A DNA stretch of 64,000 nt from Datnioides undecimradiatus (taxonomy: Eukaryota; Chordata; Actinopteri; Lobotiformes; Datnioididae): the NCBI GenBank assembly GCA_008933995.1, contig WARS01000012.1, positions 5,766,001 to 5,830,000 on the forward strand, in the 5' to 3' direction. Shown here piece by piece: positions 37,586 through 49,458 of the stretch. The notes under the pieces were generated by a model. The model saw nothing but the letters and a program-made list of their open reading frames with translations. It did not search any database and was not told where the DNA came from. Position 1 is the stretch's first letter. Each line of letters starts with the position of its first letter. Position numbers and translations under genes: made by a program.

Positions 37586-40360
37586 TGTTTTGGTTTCTTC
37601 TATCCTTTCCCCTCCTTTTCTTGTCCTTCAGAGTTAGACAGCGGCAGATGTGGGGAGTCATGCTGACATGTCTGCCTGCCATTCTACCTCAACACTCGCA
37701 TCCATGCCTGTCTATCTGCTGCTACTAGCCGTTATCACTTATCTCCTGCTGTGGACCAGCCCACTGAGCCGAGCTTCTTCTGACATTGACGAGCACCACC
37801 CAGCTGTCATTCTCTCCCTGTCTCTCTGTCTTTTTGTTTGCTGCCGTTCACCGCTTCTTTCACTCTTGTCTGAGTGTATTTTTCCACACACCGCTGGCAA
37901 ACCACATGCAAACATGTTTCTTTATTTTAAAATCATATTCTGCCCCTTATGCGGGTGTCAGCGCACCACCGCATTCTATTGATTTATTAATGAAAGCTGC
38001 ATTAATATTAATAGGAATTCAAGGACAGTTATCTTTTTAAGTTAATATGCATTATGGATATGGAAGAAATGCACAGTCTTGCCAAGTAAAATGTTTCCAA
38101 TTCATGGCTTAAATTAGTAATTGAAGCCACAAATTGAAGTGTATGGCACTTTCAGTTCAGTGGCACAAAACTGCAAAAAAACCCAGAGCATCTATAATGA
38201 AATGTAACTCACTCAAAAGACTAGGTTTACTGGGTTTATGTGGTCTTTTAAGTGTAGCTACATCTGGGTCAAACATTACTTGAATATTTTTAGACAAAAC
38301 CTTTCTTACAAATTCATTAAATTCAACGTTAACTAAAAAAAAGAAGTGTACAGGATAATAAAGTTAAAACTTACCTAAACCCAAAACTTCCACTATCTGT
38401 CAGTCACTACATAAAGTTGCAAGTGAGAACCCTGGTTCCAAAGGTAAACATCTCTTTTAGTTTTCCCAAAGACATTAAAGAATGGCAAAGTGTCTCATTC
38501 TATTTAATGTATAATCCTGGGGTAGAACAATGTTAAATGTAGAAATTAAAGGCAGAACAAGGAGAATTTGTTAATTTGTTAATTTAAATTCAACCCTTCC
38601 TCTGCTGATTGTACTTTCTTTCTGGATGCATGCTCTGATGCATCTGGCACCTGGTCGCTACAAGTCTAGTCCTCACACCCTGCATGCTGTTATTGGGTCA
38701 GGGCTAAACATCCATTTACCAAAGGCTGACATGCAGAAACGTCTCAAATACAGCAGCATAAAAAAATACATACAAAGGCCAGGTTCTCTGCAGACACAGA
38801 CACCACCATTGACATCCAGGAGGTTATACCATGTTTTTATGAGGGATTTTTTTTGCATGTACACATTTTAAGCAAAATCATTCCACTTTCAACTACAACA
38901 CCCTCGGTGCATTTTTACAAGAAACATTCAATGATAAATGATTACAATAAATCTTGCTTCTGCATTACAAACAGCAGGGGGAAAGCTGAAGCTCTTCTGG
39001 TTAGAAAACCTCTGGCTGTTTTTTTTTCTATGCAGCAGTGGCTAAGGATTGTGGGTACTGTAGTCATGTATTTCTATATTAAGTAACACTGAAAATATTG
39101 TTTGATTAAGATAAGGTTAAGAAATCCTTTATTTGCAGTGTTGACAGTGCAGTGTTTTTACAACTCTATTAAAAAGTTTCTATCTTCACGTCTCACCAGT
39201 TCTCAACTGGTAAAATCCATGCTGCTCTTGGTATCACAGAAACATAACTATGATAAAAGTATAATAAAATATTAAATGAAAAGCTGACAGCCATGTTGGT
39301 AGCTAATGGAAACATCATGTCAATATCACTGCTTCCTGGAACATTACGGAAAATTGTAAAGTTGACAAGAAAGTAAAAAAGCAAGAAAGTTCAAATACTA
39401 TTAATAATTACATACCTACCATCTATTTTAGGTAAACAAAACATGCCGAAGGTTCCCCGACAAGTCTGTTGTTTAAATAATTATTTTTACATGAACAAGA
39501 ATTTGACGAACTTGAGTTAAAATCCAGAGTAACCAGGTCCCATAACAATTTACAACCCATGCCTGTCCCCAATAATTGATTGCAGTTGCCATGTCACAGT
39601 GCATTTACACAGCTCCATCATTAGGATTTACTGCAGCCTGCCTCATTGCTTCAGTCAGCTTTGTGGGTAACCCATCTCACAGTGACCTTGAGCCACGTGT
39701 TACCTGAACACAAGCCATGCCATTGTTTTCTCAGTGCAGGTACAGTACTACAGGGTGATGTAGAGTCCAATTACTTTACAATACCCCACTGTGCAGTCTA
39801 CACTGTTCTCTCTGGCACCACAATGGCACAGCTTTATGGGCTGTAAAACAAACACTGTCAGTTAACATACATTAAAAGACACATTAGAAAATTACATATA
39901 TCTAGTCCCACAGTGATATACTGCAGACTGCATCCTTCTTAACACTACTGGTCAAGAATTCCAAGAGAAGAGAGGCTTCATCTGAAAATATTAAATCACA
40001 AAGTGCGTTTCAAGAACTGTCCATGAAACCTCCATTAAACATAATGAAACTGCATGAGACACAGGAGTACTTCTGCCTGACTGATGGCATGTGAATGTGA
40101 TGCTTTTTTGCAGATAATTGAGAAAGTCCTGCATGTCTGACCTTCCACCAGCACATGAATAGCTGGGGCTTTAACAAAAACAAACAATTTAATGATTGTT
40201 TAAAAAGATCATCATTTTCTGGAAGAGATTCCAGATCAAGATCAACCCATAAATCTAATTAACTGATCACGAAGAGAAAGCCAAGGGCTGTTAAACTAAA
40301 ACAGAAAAGCAGAAGGGTGAGGACACTTCTAACAATGAACTTTCCGTCTGTCCTTTGTTT

Positions 40361-40397
40361 CACAGTAATTGTAACACACTCAGTTACAATTACTGTG
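40361..40397. promoter_or_regulatory. Perfect 15-bp inverted repeat, 7-bp loop
   Basis: CACAGTAATTGTAAC (40,361-40,375) and its exact complement GTTACAATTACTGTG (40,383-40,397). Each arm carries a TAATTG homeodomain-type core. Could form a hairpin or bind a dimer. In kcnj3 intron 1. Confidence 0.6.
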
Positions 40398-40875
40398 TTC
40401 ATTTAACTAAAATATAGCTAAGAATAAGACACGGTATAATCAAAGTACCGAATCTCCATAATGTACCTACTCTGCAGCCCTTGCTGCTTGGTCTACTTTT
40501 ATTGTTGTGAATCAGAAATACTCCAACTACTAGTGTTACACTCGTCCACTGAGCCTCAAGGTATCAAATAAAGACCATAATCTAAAATTATCCCAACAAT
40601 TCTTATTATGGGTCTATAAAGAGAGGTAATTCTACCAAGGAGATGTCTCATTTCATGATGATGTCTCATTGTGCAGACAAATCTGACCAAGGTCAAACAT
40701 GACAGCATGCCCCAAGGGTGAATATCACACTGCTTTTATGCTGTTTGAAATAACAGGCTGAAAGCATCACCGACAACTATTACAGAATATTAAACTCTCT
40801 CAATGGAGCTATTTGCCCCTGCAGAGGTACAGAAGCTGCAGATATAGCATTTGTGTCTTGGTTATGCTGTGTTGA

Positions 40876-40889
40876 TTAATTGCAATTAA
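40876..40889. promoter_or_regulatory. Perfect 14-bp palindrome with two TTAATT sites
   Basis: TTAATTGCAATTAA reads the same on both strands; a further TTAATTAA lies about 35 bp on. Homeodomain-type dimer site, 0.5 kb from the 40,361 palindrome. Confidence 0.5.
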
Positions 40890-42289
40890 CGCACCATATT
40901 TTTCTTTGCCTTTCTGGGCTATTAATTAAAGAGTAAATGACGATAAAATGGAATAAAAGTCATTCCAGAGAGAGCTGAAACGTTAGCAATAACTGATGAA
41001 ATCATAGCTTTTAATGTGTTGAACTGAGCGACTTTCATTTCCAATGTGTCCCGTTTTGGTTTTACTCTCCCTTACTGACAAGAAAAACACACAGAGCATA
41101 AAGCATTATTTTAAATTGTATTACATGCATTTGTGCGGCATGAAGCATTAAGTATAACCATATCAATGCCCTAATGGTGATAGTAACATACTGGGACCTT
41201 TCTGGTGACTCTCCCTCGAGGTTCAGAAAGTAAACTGTCACTTAAGATCATCACGCTACTCCACAGAGACAACAAAAGCACAACTAACGCTCCCTGTCAC
41301 ACCAAAGCAATGCTCTCCTTTAGATTTCTGCCAGTGTTGGGATGGAAGAAAAGTAAATTTCATTCATAATACATGCCTGCTCATGGTGAGTAAGAGAGGG
41401 GCTTGTACATGAAACACAAATCTTTCAGTGTGTGATGAATTGTGGTGCATGAACATGGCTTATTAATACAAAATTTAGACATAATTTAATCAAAGTAATG
41501 TCCTGCTAAATGATATTGTTGAATATCCCTTGTAAACAACACAAAAACAGGTGGGAATTAGAAAATGCTGCAATTGATTTTGTCACTTGGTCAAAAATTG
41601 TATGATACAACATACTTTCTTGTCTTTTCTGTCATAGGCCCTATGCCTTACATCCTTGGGACTTAATCTGCATTTACACATCATACAAACATATATCATT
41701 ATCAGCTCATGGCACTGCAGATTAGAGGTATTCTGTCTTTAGGCAAAACTATAAGGAATTGGTTCAACTGATCTTTTAGTCTATCAGCATAGTTTCCCAT
41801 CAATTGTCCCCCAGGGAGACATTCATCTCCCACAGGGACAGTTAAAGCAGAAGCTGAACGTAAGATATACAGCCCATTCGCAGCTCATTCTGCTGACTGA
41901 GTGGGGACAGTTTGCGAGGACCCTGACTGTACCAGAAAACACACACTGCAGCGCAGAAATGAAGAGGCAGCAACCCAAGGCTGTGCTCAGGACAAATCCA
42001 GCACAGTGCTGCGGGGGGGGGGTGTAAATGGTCACTCAATAAAAGATATCTGACGGTGGAGCCTCATGTTAAAACCATGGCCTCTGCAAATCATTTAGAC
42101 CCTCAGGGGATGCAATCAATTCTGGAGATAAATGGGAATTCAATGCATGACTTGGAAAGCACTCATAAACCATAATGGGTAATTTCAAAACAAATTAAGG
42201 GATTGTCAATTAGTCTCAGCCTTGATAATGGCATTTCAAGACTTGAATGCTCACTGCGCCTAAGTGTGCCTACTTGTGTGTTGAATGTC

Positions 42290-42325
42290 TTTCTCTTTTT
42301 TTTCTTTTTTTTTTTCTTTTTTTTT
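42290..42325 (+). repeat. Interrupted poly-T tract
   Basis: T-runs broken by single Cs, about 45 bp inside kcnj3 intron 1 from its donor (A-rich on the transcribed strand). Low-complexity sequence. Confidence 0.85.
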
Positions 42326-42367
42326 GTAAATGTACTGTGCACCTCAACTGTTTAACCTGTAGCCTAC

Positions 42368-43036
42368 CTTGATGAGTTTGCACCTGATCTGTGCGGACAC
42401 CATATGGCTGTTTCGCAGGTTCCCCACTCGGAACATTAGGCACAACTTCCCGTCCCGCTGCGAAATGACCGCGTCCTGACTGAACATCAGCGTCTCCGCG
42501 CGCTTCTTCGGCTGCGACATCTTGATGAACATGCAGCCGATGAGGAAGGCGTCCACGATGGAGCCTAGCAGCGACTGGAAGAGGAAGAGGATGATACCCT
42601 CCGGACACTTCTCAGTGATATATCGGTAGCCGTAGCCGATGGTCGCCTCAGTCTCGATGAAAAACAGGAACGCGGAGGGAAAGTTGTACACGTTGGCGAC
42701 GCACGGGGTGTAGGACGGGTCGTGGCCGCTGTGGCTCAGGTCGCCGCGGATGTAGGCGATCACCCACCACATAGAAGCCATGACCAGCCATGCAACTGTG
42801 TAAGTGAGGATGAAGATGAGTAGGTTCCAGCGCCACTTCAGATCCACCAGCGTGGTGAAGAGATCTGAGATGTACCGGCTGGTCTCCCCGCCAAGGTTAC
42901 CGTGCTGGACGTTGCAGCGACCGTTCTTCTCCACAAAACGCTGCCTCTTTCTCTTCACTGGGGCTGAAAAAGTAATGCCCCGGTTGGTGTTGACCACCTG
43001 GTAATCCTCGCCAAATTTTCTCCGTATGGCTGACAT
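42368..43036 (-). CDS. kcnj3: kcnj3 exon 1: start codon, both membrane helices and pore of GIRK1
   Basis: First coding exon (223 residues) of the G-protein-gated inward rectifier Kir3.1, a plasma-membrane K+ channel subunit that pairs with Kir3.2 or Kir3.4 and is opened by G beta-gamma downstream of muscarinic, opioid or GABA-B type receptors. The start [15 protein letters not shown] matches the GIRK1 N-terminus. Then come [15 protein letters not shown], the slide helix, M1 (about 71-95), pore helix [13 protein letters not shown], selectivity filter TIGYG (132-136) and M2 (about 147-172). F126 is the pore-helix Phe peculiar to GIRK1 (human F137), and D162 is the M2 rectification Asp (human D173), so two subunit-specific residues are kept. 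The N-terminal segment is 11 residues shorter than in human. The donor is AAG|GTAGGC at 42,367; reading on gives only seven residues and a stop, which fits splicing here. High identity to GIRK1 over Kir3.2/3.4 makes the assignment firm. Confidence 0.97.
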
Positions 43037-43550
43037 TGTATCAATCAGCTACTTGTGACCAGCAATCAATACTCGTGCCGAATCAGGCTCTTTACGCAAG
43101 TTTGGTACCCCCCTGCCCAAAACCATGCAATAAAATTCAGCGCGCGACTCGCATCCTGTGAGATGGAGATGCGCCTCTCTCCTGTAAATTAATCGTAAGT
43201 GAGCAGAGATTCTGCGCAATACATGGTTCAGAGTCGATCCTTTACGCAAAGGAGTCTCCTGCAAGTGCCAACTTTTGTCTCAGGTCTCATCCATGGAAAA
43301 ACAAACAAAGGAGCAAACAAAAAAACACACACTTGAAAATTAGATTTAAAGCAAATGCTGTAATGAAATAGCTCGAGGGCTGTGTCCTTGGTAGATCCAC
43401 TGAGGTGTTGTTATTCAATAAAGCTGTGAGTGTGAATAGAAGGCTGCCGCGCGCACTTTGTGCCTGAGGGAACACGCTGTGGTAGGAGTGACTTCAAATT
43501 AAAGAGTGTAGACGAACTGCAGCACGGGTGGCAAATTTCCCTTTCATGCA

Positions 43551-43593
43551 GGGTGGGGGCGGAGGCGGGGGTGATGTGGGGGTACAGGGAGGG
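43551..43593 (+). promoter_or_regulatory. G-rich GC-box block upstream of kcnj3
   Basis: Six runs of three to five Gs within 43 bp (GGGTGGGGGCGGAGGCGGGG then GGGGG and GGGAGGG). Lies 515-557 bp before the kcnj3 ATG. Fits Sp1/MAZ/ZBP-89-class sites and a G-quadruplex on the plus strand. Confidence 0.55.
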
Positions 43594-43806
43594 TTTTTTT
43601 TTTAAGTCTGTACCCAATCAGGTAAAAGCATCAGAGCAAGAAACGAGTCAGTCAAATCAGCCGTGGAATGCTATACAGTCTTTATTTTTATTTTTCTACG
43701 AATGACTTTGAAATGGTCTCCTGTTGCCTAATTATCTCTGTCTATGAGAGGACACTGTACCATAAAAACTGGTCATTCTACTTATGATCACGTCTGGCTA
43801 TTTGGT

Positions 43807-43818
43807 TCCCCCTAGTGT
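43807..43818 (-). promoter_or_regulatory. CTCF-like site between kcnj3 and znf281
   Basis: Plus strand CCCCCTAGTGTT is the reverse of the CTCF core (ACACTAGGGGG on the minus strand). Between the divergent promoters. Motif match only. Confidence 0.35.
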
Positions 43819-46399
43819 TACTGCAGTGAAAGTGAACCTGAGATTATGCCACAAACTGCAGACGTGAACTGTATTGTGCGCTAATACTCCATTTGAAGTT
43901 ACTGTTGGTGGACATTTGGTGAAGAAATCTCAACCAAACGACACATGCTCAATGTAATATAATAGGGATTGTTCAGAAAATATCTATGCTTGCTTCACAC
44001 ATTCCCTATGGGATCATTATCAAAATAATATGGATATTTATTCGTCAGAGCTGTTTACATAATCAGAATATACAAGCTCTGCTGTGATCTTTGAGTGCTG
44101 AGCACCAGGTTCATACCTCTGTGAAAGCTGGTGATGGCTCCAGTCCAAAGAAGAGTACCAAGCTGAAGTGAAAGTAGAATTTTGCGATGATGTGATTTCA
44201 TCTGCAGCTGCGTCATTGTCAGTATATCCTCCACACAGAAAAAACAGCCCACAGTTACCTTACTATTTTAATCAACTGAAAATAAAGGCATATGAGACTG
44301 ATAGGGAGCACAGATTGAGGGGAAACATCCAGTTGGACTTAGTCCCAAGCCAGCAGGAAATGAAGCGTTTCACACAATGAGTTGGTGTGTACACAAAATA
44401 AATGGCCATGAAAACAAAATGAAGAATAAAAACTCTTCAACTGGCTTGAGTTTTTTTGAACTTGGACATAATGACGATGGTAATTTTTATATGAACAGAG
44501 CAAAAAATACAGGAATTTAACCATGGCCACAAAGGAACAGAATGGATATACAGCTTTATTCAGTTTTTAACCTTCATACAGGAACGAGTGCAACAGATTG
44601 AAGTGTTTTACCTTTTTACTGAAATATGCCATGACTCACTTAACAGATGTACTGCGCAAGATGAGTCTGCATACTTGTATCTAACAGGGGAGTCATCTGA
44701 TGAGTCAACTCACATGTAATGCGTCACGGTCACGTTGAACTGTTTTTATGTTTTTATTTATTGTTCAATGAATGATCTCTTTATGGCTTTAATCACCTCA
44801 TATGCAAAATTTTAACTCACTTGCTGCAGACATGTAACTATAGGGCTTTAAGCTGATAACTGGCAATTACAGGTTGATAATGACAATCTCATGCAATCGG
44901 TTATTGATCAAAGGTTAAAGTTTGTGAATCTTGACAGAGACAAACATATTGTGTGTGTTATATTGAGTGTGTTTTAGTGTGTTTTTGCAGAAATCCAAAC
45001 TGTGTGTTTTAGCATGGTATTAAATATCAAATGAAAATGCATCAGCAGAAAAAGGAAAACCTTTCAAGGATTATTATGTAACCAATAAAAAATGGTGAAG
45101 CGCTACATTTGGTAGTGGCATTTGAAAGTAAAAGACACTCTCAACATAGTGAATTCATCACACAATACCTGAATTTCTTCTGTTCATTCAAAGGAATGAC
45201 GCAGAGTCACAACTTACCACAGCAGAAAAGTTAAAACATAAAGAAACAGAGTCCTCTGAGGAGGCCCCAGGGCAGAAAATGTGCCCCTACTGACATTCAC
45301 CATCATCCTTTAATCAGGAATATTTACAGTGCAAGGACGATTTAAACAAGAATAAATAAGGTCTTAAACCTACTACTACAATATAGGGCCACAACATAAG
45401 GTCATGAAGCAGAACCAACTTTAATTGTTGAGGACTGCAGTGGCGCAAACTCCCTGATGAAATTTGTAGTGGATCAAAATCTGAAATCAATGTACAGTGA
45501 AGCTGCGGCTGTGTGGGCCCCTGGCAGTCTGAGGCTCCGGGGTGGCTGTCTGCTTTTGACTGGTTGGTTATCCACAGCTGTATTTTTGTGTATGAGTGTA
45601 CCGATCTGATTAACTGGATTGGTGTTGGCACAGATACTGACCTTAATAAGTTCTTTATGCAACTGCCTGAAGTGGCCAGTTGACATGACCACAAAATTCA
45701 TAGTTTTCACTTTACTCACAGCAGATCTCTGACTCTAATTTTAAGGACCACAGTCCACAGCTTAATAGTGCATGAGCTCATAAAAAGGGGTATGAGGTAT
45801 AAAGATTTGGGATTAAGGGAAAGAGAGCACTGAAATCAGATCGATAATTGGTATCAACAGACAATCCAAGTGGAAATATGAGGAGAGAGAAGTTGGATCC
45901 ACGCATTACAAATTTTATGTGCAAGCCTCCATTGGATTGCAGCAGGCTATATCGACCTAGTATGGCACAAACTTAAATTTTGAGAACAGAGACAAAATAT
46001 TGATAGTGGTACATGGATGGTTTTTTATGATGTAGAATCAACTCAGTCAAAACAGAGGCCATTCTCCCTACATGCCATAATACCAACTCACAATTTACAA
46101 AACGAAAAAAAAAAAATCCTAATACACAAACAAATAAATAATAATTGCTATTGTTATTTAACTTGTTTACTTTACCTCATACAATTAATTCATTTTATAT
46201 ATAAATAAAACAAAGTGTTAAGTATTCTGCAAGTGAGAAAATAAGAAAAGATTGAATGTATTTTTGCTTCCGTTCTGAATCACATGCAAACATAAAGACT
46301 TGCATGACGCCATGTCTGTCTTCATTAAAGTACCTTCATGTGAATGTGACCGCTGTGTTTACATTACTAGAGGACACGGGGCTGTTCTTGTGCTGTCCA

Positions 46400-46596
46400 G
46401 TGAGGCTCTGCCAAAGCTCAGCAGCCTTCGCCTGTCTCCTCTCACGACCCGTCCGCTGCACCCATAATTCCCCGCGCCAAGACAAGATGGAAGAAAGCAG
46501 CGACCGCTGGAGAACAATGTTTTGGCAATAAAACCCCAAAGCAGCGAATACGGAGAGAATATAGGCACGTTTGAAACCAACTGCGGTCATGTGTAG
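46400..46596 (+). promoter_or_regulatory. Probable znf281 promoter and non-coding first exon
   Basis: The stretch is richer in CpG than its surroundings and ends in a consensus donor, GTAG|GTGAGT, at 46,597. The first znf281 coding exon has a 5' UTR start with an acceptor at 48,788-48,789 but no promoter of its own, so an upstream exon is required; this is the best candidate. The transcription start is not determined. It contains a 14-codon upstream ORF. Confidence 0.5.
46487..46531 (+). other. Candidate upstream ORF in znf281 5' leader
   Basis: An ATG in fair context (AAGATGG) opens a 14-codon frame (MEESSDRWRTMFWQ, stop at 46,529-46,531) inside the likely non-coding first exon. If transcribed it could lower translation of the main frame. 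It counts only if transcription starts upstream of 46,487. Confidence 0.3.
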
Positions 46597-48789
46597 GTGA
46601 GTGGAAAACTGAATGGGGTTTGAAATGTGGCGAATGTTTTGGCTTTGTCGAGATTGAAGCGACGGAATTGTCTGGCTCGGCGCAAACAGGAGATGCACCG
46701 AGACCCAGCATCATTGTTTCTGTTGCATGGGCCATAATGCGGGTTTTCAGTCGGGGCAGCTAGCTGCTAACTAGCTAGCTCATGGCAGCTTGATTGTTAT
46801 AAACACAACTGCTTTTAAAGCATACAGTTTTTGTTTGGTTCGGCCATTTGATCTAAGGCCCACGTGTGCCGCTATCGCCGAGGAATGTTTTGCTAGCTAA
46901 ATGTACTGGTGAGCTTTATGCGGTTGTAATTATAGCTAAAGTTAGCTAACAATAAATAGAGCGCCAGCGTTGCTCGCAGCCAGACAGATTTGATTTCACG
47001 AGCGTCATCAAAGGTTGGGGACCGGAGAATGAGCAATTTATGCCGCTGATCTGACTTTAAAGCAAACTAACAGTTTAACTTAATTTCATCAAACGTTATG
47101 GTATTTTAATATTCTAATGATTAAGTCATATGATTTGATTTAAGAGGGCGCCCCTTGCATAGAACTGCCGTTTAAATAGTCAATATTTAATAGCACCAAA
47201 TCATTGATTCTGTTTTAGCGTTAGCTAGCTTGATAGCAACACTAACGTTGGGTAACATGCTAAATGTTTCGTTACATTGATCATAACGAATCAAATTAGG
47301 CACTTAATATCTATAAAAGCAGGTTATTTTAGAACACATAACGTTGGGTGTTTGCGTGTCTTTAATCGAGTGACTTAATGTGGTTTGTAGGGACATCTTT
47401 GCCAAATGTTTTGCTTGAGGACGTAGAGATGCGTTGATTGTCTCTCATTGTGGCTAACCGGCTAGCTAACTATGCTAACCAGCTTTGCTAACTGTTATGC
47501 ATCACAAAAGCTCATCCGCTTTCTGTTGAATCCAGTGTCGCGTAGCCAAATGGTCGTCTGAACCAGTCTAACGTGAAACAATAAATGCTCGCTCGCTTCT
47601 CTGTGCTCGTTTCGATGCACGTACTACTTAGTCACCCGACTGTGCCTGTTTATAACGACTGAAAAGTGTGGCTGGAATGACCTAAATATCGTTTGTTTTA
47701 GGCAAGTGTAGTGGACCGATTAATTTGCCAATACTGCAACCAATGCCTCCAGCTTTTGCTTTCATGTTTGGTTATTAGCCAAAGATGGCAAGTGGTGTTG
47801 TCCAACATGCATCAAAGTGTGAAAACAATAGGGGTGTCTGCCTAAAAGCTATCACGCCACAGATTTTATTTTGGCTACAATCCAAGTCACATGTGGTGCT
47901 GGTTGTCGCAAGCCAGAACAATGCGAGATGTGAAGTAAAATGATTCTTTGGATTTGTTCTCCCCTGCGTTGAAGAGAAATTACAGAAATGTTTCTGTGCT
48001 GCTTCTGCTGTGTTGACTGAATGCAGAGATTCAGATTTTTTTTACTTTAAGATCATTGTATGTAGATCATTAATATTATTTCTTATTGCGTGTCTATGCA
48101 GCTTTTTAAAATCGTACCCAGACATACCCAGAAGGCAAACGTTGACTGCATTAATTTATTCTCTGTTAAAATATTTTTTTGATAAATTGTCTATTAATTT
48201 GATGTAATAGACAAAATAGGTGGTCCCATTTTAAAACTCAAATGACTGACCATATATTTTTTTAAATTGATGTTTGATATGTAATTAATGTGATGGTAAT
48301 AATGTAATGGTCTCCTTGGATTTATATATAATTCACTAATTGTAAAAGCCTTTAAATTTGGCACGTTTCTTAAGTAGGTTGTGCTCAAAATCTGGTACAC
48401 TGGTTAAGATAAAAGAAATAAAATGATCAGTAAATGCCTTGATTTTGTAAATAATAGAGCGTACAGTGTCTTTATATTGTCTACTCTTCTAAGCTCTGAT
48501 ATGTCACTTACAATACATTAGTACATTACTGAAGTGCTTCAGTATGTAGCTTTGGTAACCAGGTAAAACCTAATCCACCTAATTAAGGAAATAATGGGCA
48601 ACTAAGAGATAATTCAGAGAATGTTGTAGTTCTGTGAAGGATATGTTGTAGTATTTATTTAACTGCTGAGGCAGATGAGAGATGATATATTGTAATTACA
48701 ACCAAATGAGACAGTTTGGATTGTATACTAATTCATGTCAACTATCAATACTTAATATGTTGTTTTTTTTAATCTAACCTCTCTTTCAG
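46597..48789 (+). other. Probable znf281 5' UTR intron
   Basis: About 2.2 kb from donor GTGAGT to the acceptor ctctttcag before 48,790. The section 46,750-47,520 is unusually dense in GCTAG and GTTAGC/GCTAAC words, including the palindrome GTTAGCTAAC near 46,941. The rest (47,700-48,780) is AT-rich without a recognised feature. Confidence 0.5.
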
Positions 48790-48861
48790 GATATTCTACT
48801 CCTGCATTCCTCTTTAGATTGATTGCCCTCCTTCTTCCCTGCTCAAAGCAAAACCACCATC

Positions 48862-49314
48862 ATGAGTATTATCCAAGACAAACTGGGGAATGAGTTTTTG
48901 CGCAACGGTGGCATGGACCCCAATTTTGCACCAGGTATGCTTATGTTCAGCCACCTGCCACCAGTCACCAGCTTTACGCGGCTGGCCTCCCAGTCCGTTA
49001 TGGGCGAGCTTCCCCAGGAGATGATCCTGAAAAAAGAACGTGACTCGCCCCCAGAACACCAGGGCGCCACTGCTGCAAACACAGGGGGCTTCCTCCACAG
49101 TATGGGCATTAAGCAGGAGCGTCTGAGTGAGCTGGATTACCGTATGCCCCTGTATGGCGGGGGCGGAGGAGTAGGGGTAAACTGTGCTGGAGGGGGCGCG
49201 GGGAAGAGTGGTACTGACATGCCGGACATGTCTTTCGGCAACCACCACCAAAATCACCAGAACATGCTCCTGCATGATCTCAGCCTCAGCAACGTTCGTT
49301 CCCTCGGAGAACCG
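48862..49314 (+). CDS. znf281: znf281 coding exon 1: N-terminal region
   Basis: Residues 1-151. The ATG at 48,862 (ACCATCATGA) was chosen because [13 protein letters not shown] begins an acidic/hydrophobic start and the frame runs upstream without another ATG. It contains [19 protein letters not shown], which closely matches the conserved ZNF281 block, then a KKE/KQE pair resembling sumoylation sites (ILKKERD, IKQERL) and a Gly-rich run. ZNF148 lacks the PPVTSFTR block, so this exon helps fix the paralogue. The exon itself starts at 48,790 with 72 bp of 5' UTR; donor CCG|GTGAGA at 49,315. Confidence 0.93.
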
Positions 49315-49458
49315 GTGAGAAGGAGTTGTGGTTGTAAAAACTGTCCCAAGTGATGTATTGTTGATATTTTGTTCTTTGCTTGCATTCACCATTACTGCGT
49401 AAGCAGAAATGTACACATTTACAAATTGTGATATACTTACCTTTTTGTATCTCCTCAG

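Larger units (their letters stand above)
33855..42367 (-). other. kcnj3 intron 1 (about 8.5 kb)
   Basis: Runs from the donor at 42,366-42,367 to the acceptor at 33,855-33,856. It holds decayed teleost repeats (34,137-34,260; 36,066-36,200; 37,240-37,585), a long (GT)n tract at 36,972-37,060, a CTCF-like site at 36,840, two palindromes with homeodomain-type TAATTG/TTAATT cores (40,361-40,397 and 40,876-40,889), and an interrupted poly-T run just inside the donor. The stretch 38,000-40,300 shows nothing I can name. Confidence 0.85.
43037..46400. promoter_or_regulatory. Divergent intergenic interval between kcnj3 and znf281
   Basis: About 3.4 kb between the kcnj3 start codon and the probable znf281 first exon. 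The first 600 bp next to kcnj3 contain many CpGs and a very G-rich block at 43,551-43,593 (C-rich on the kcnj3 sense strand), suggesting a TATA-less GC-type promoter and the kcnj3 5' UTR. A CTCF-like site lies at 43,807. From about 43,900 to 46,300 the DNA is AT-rich with no supported gene. Confidence 0.5.

Noticed and set aside
32586..43036. Assignment of the channel to Kir3.2 or Kir3.4
   Set aside because: Pore-helix Phe (F126), M2 Asp (D162), the [15 protein letters not shown] start and the LPxKL tail are all GIRK1-specific.
47145..47162. Further CTCF-like word GCGCCCCTTG
   Set aside because: Too many mismatches to the core to count with the three better sites.
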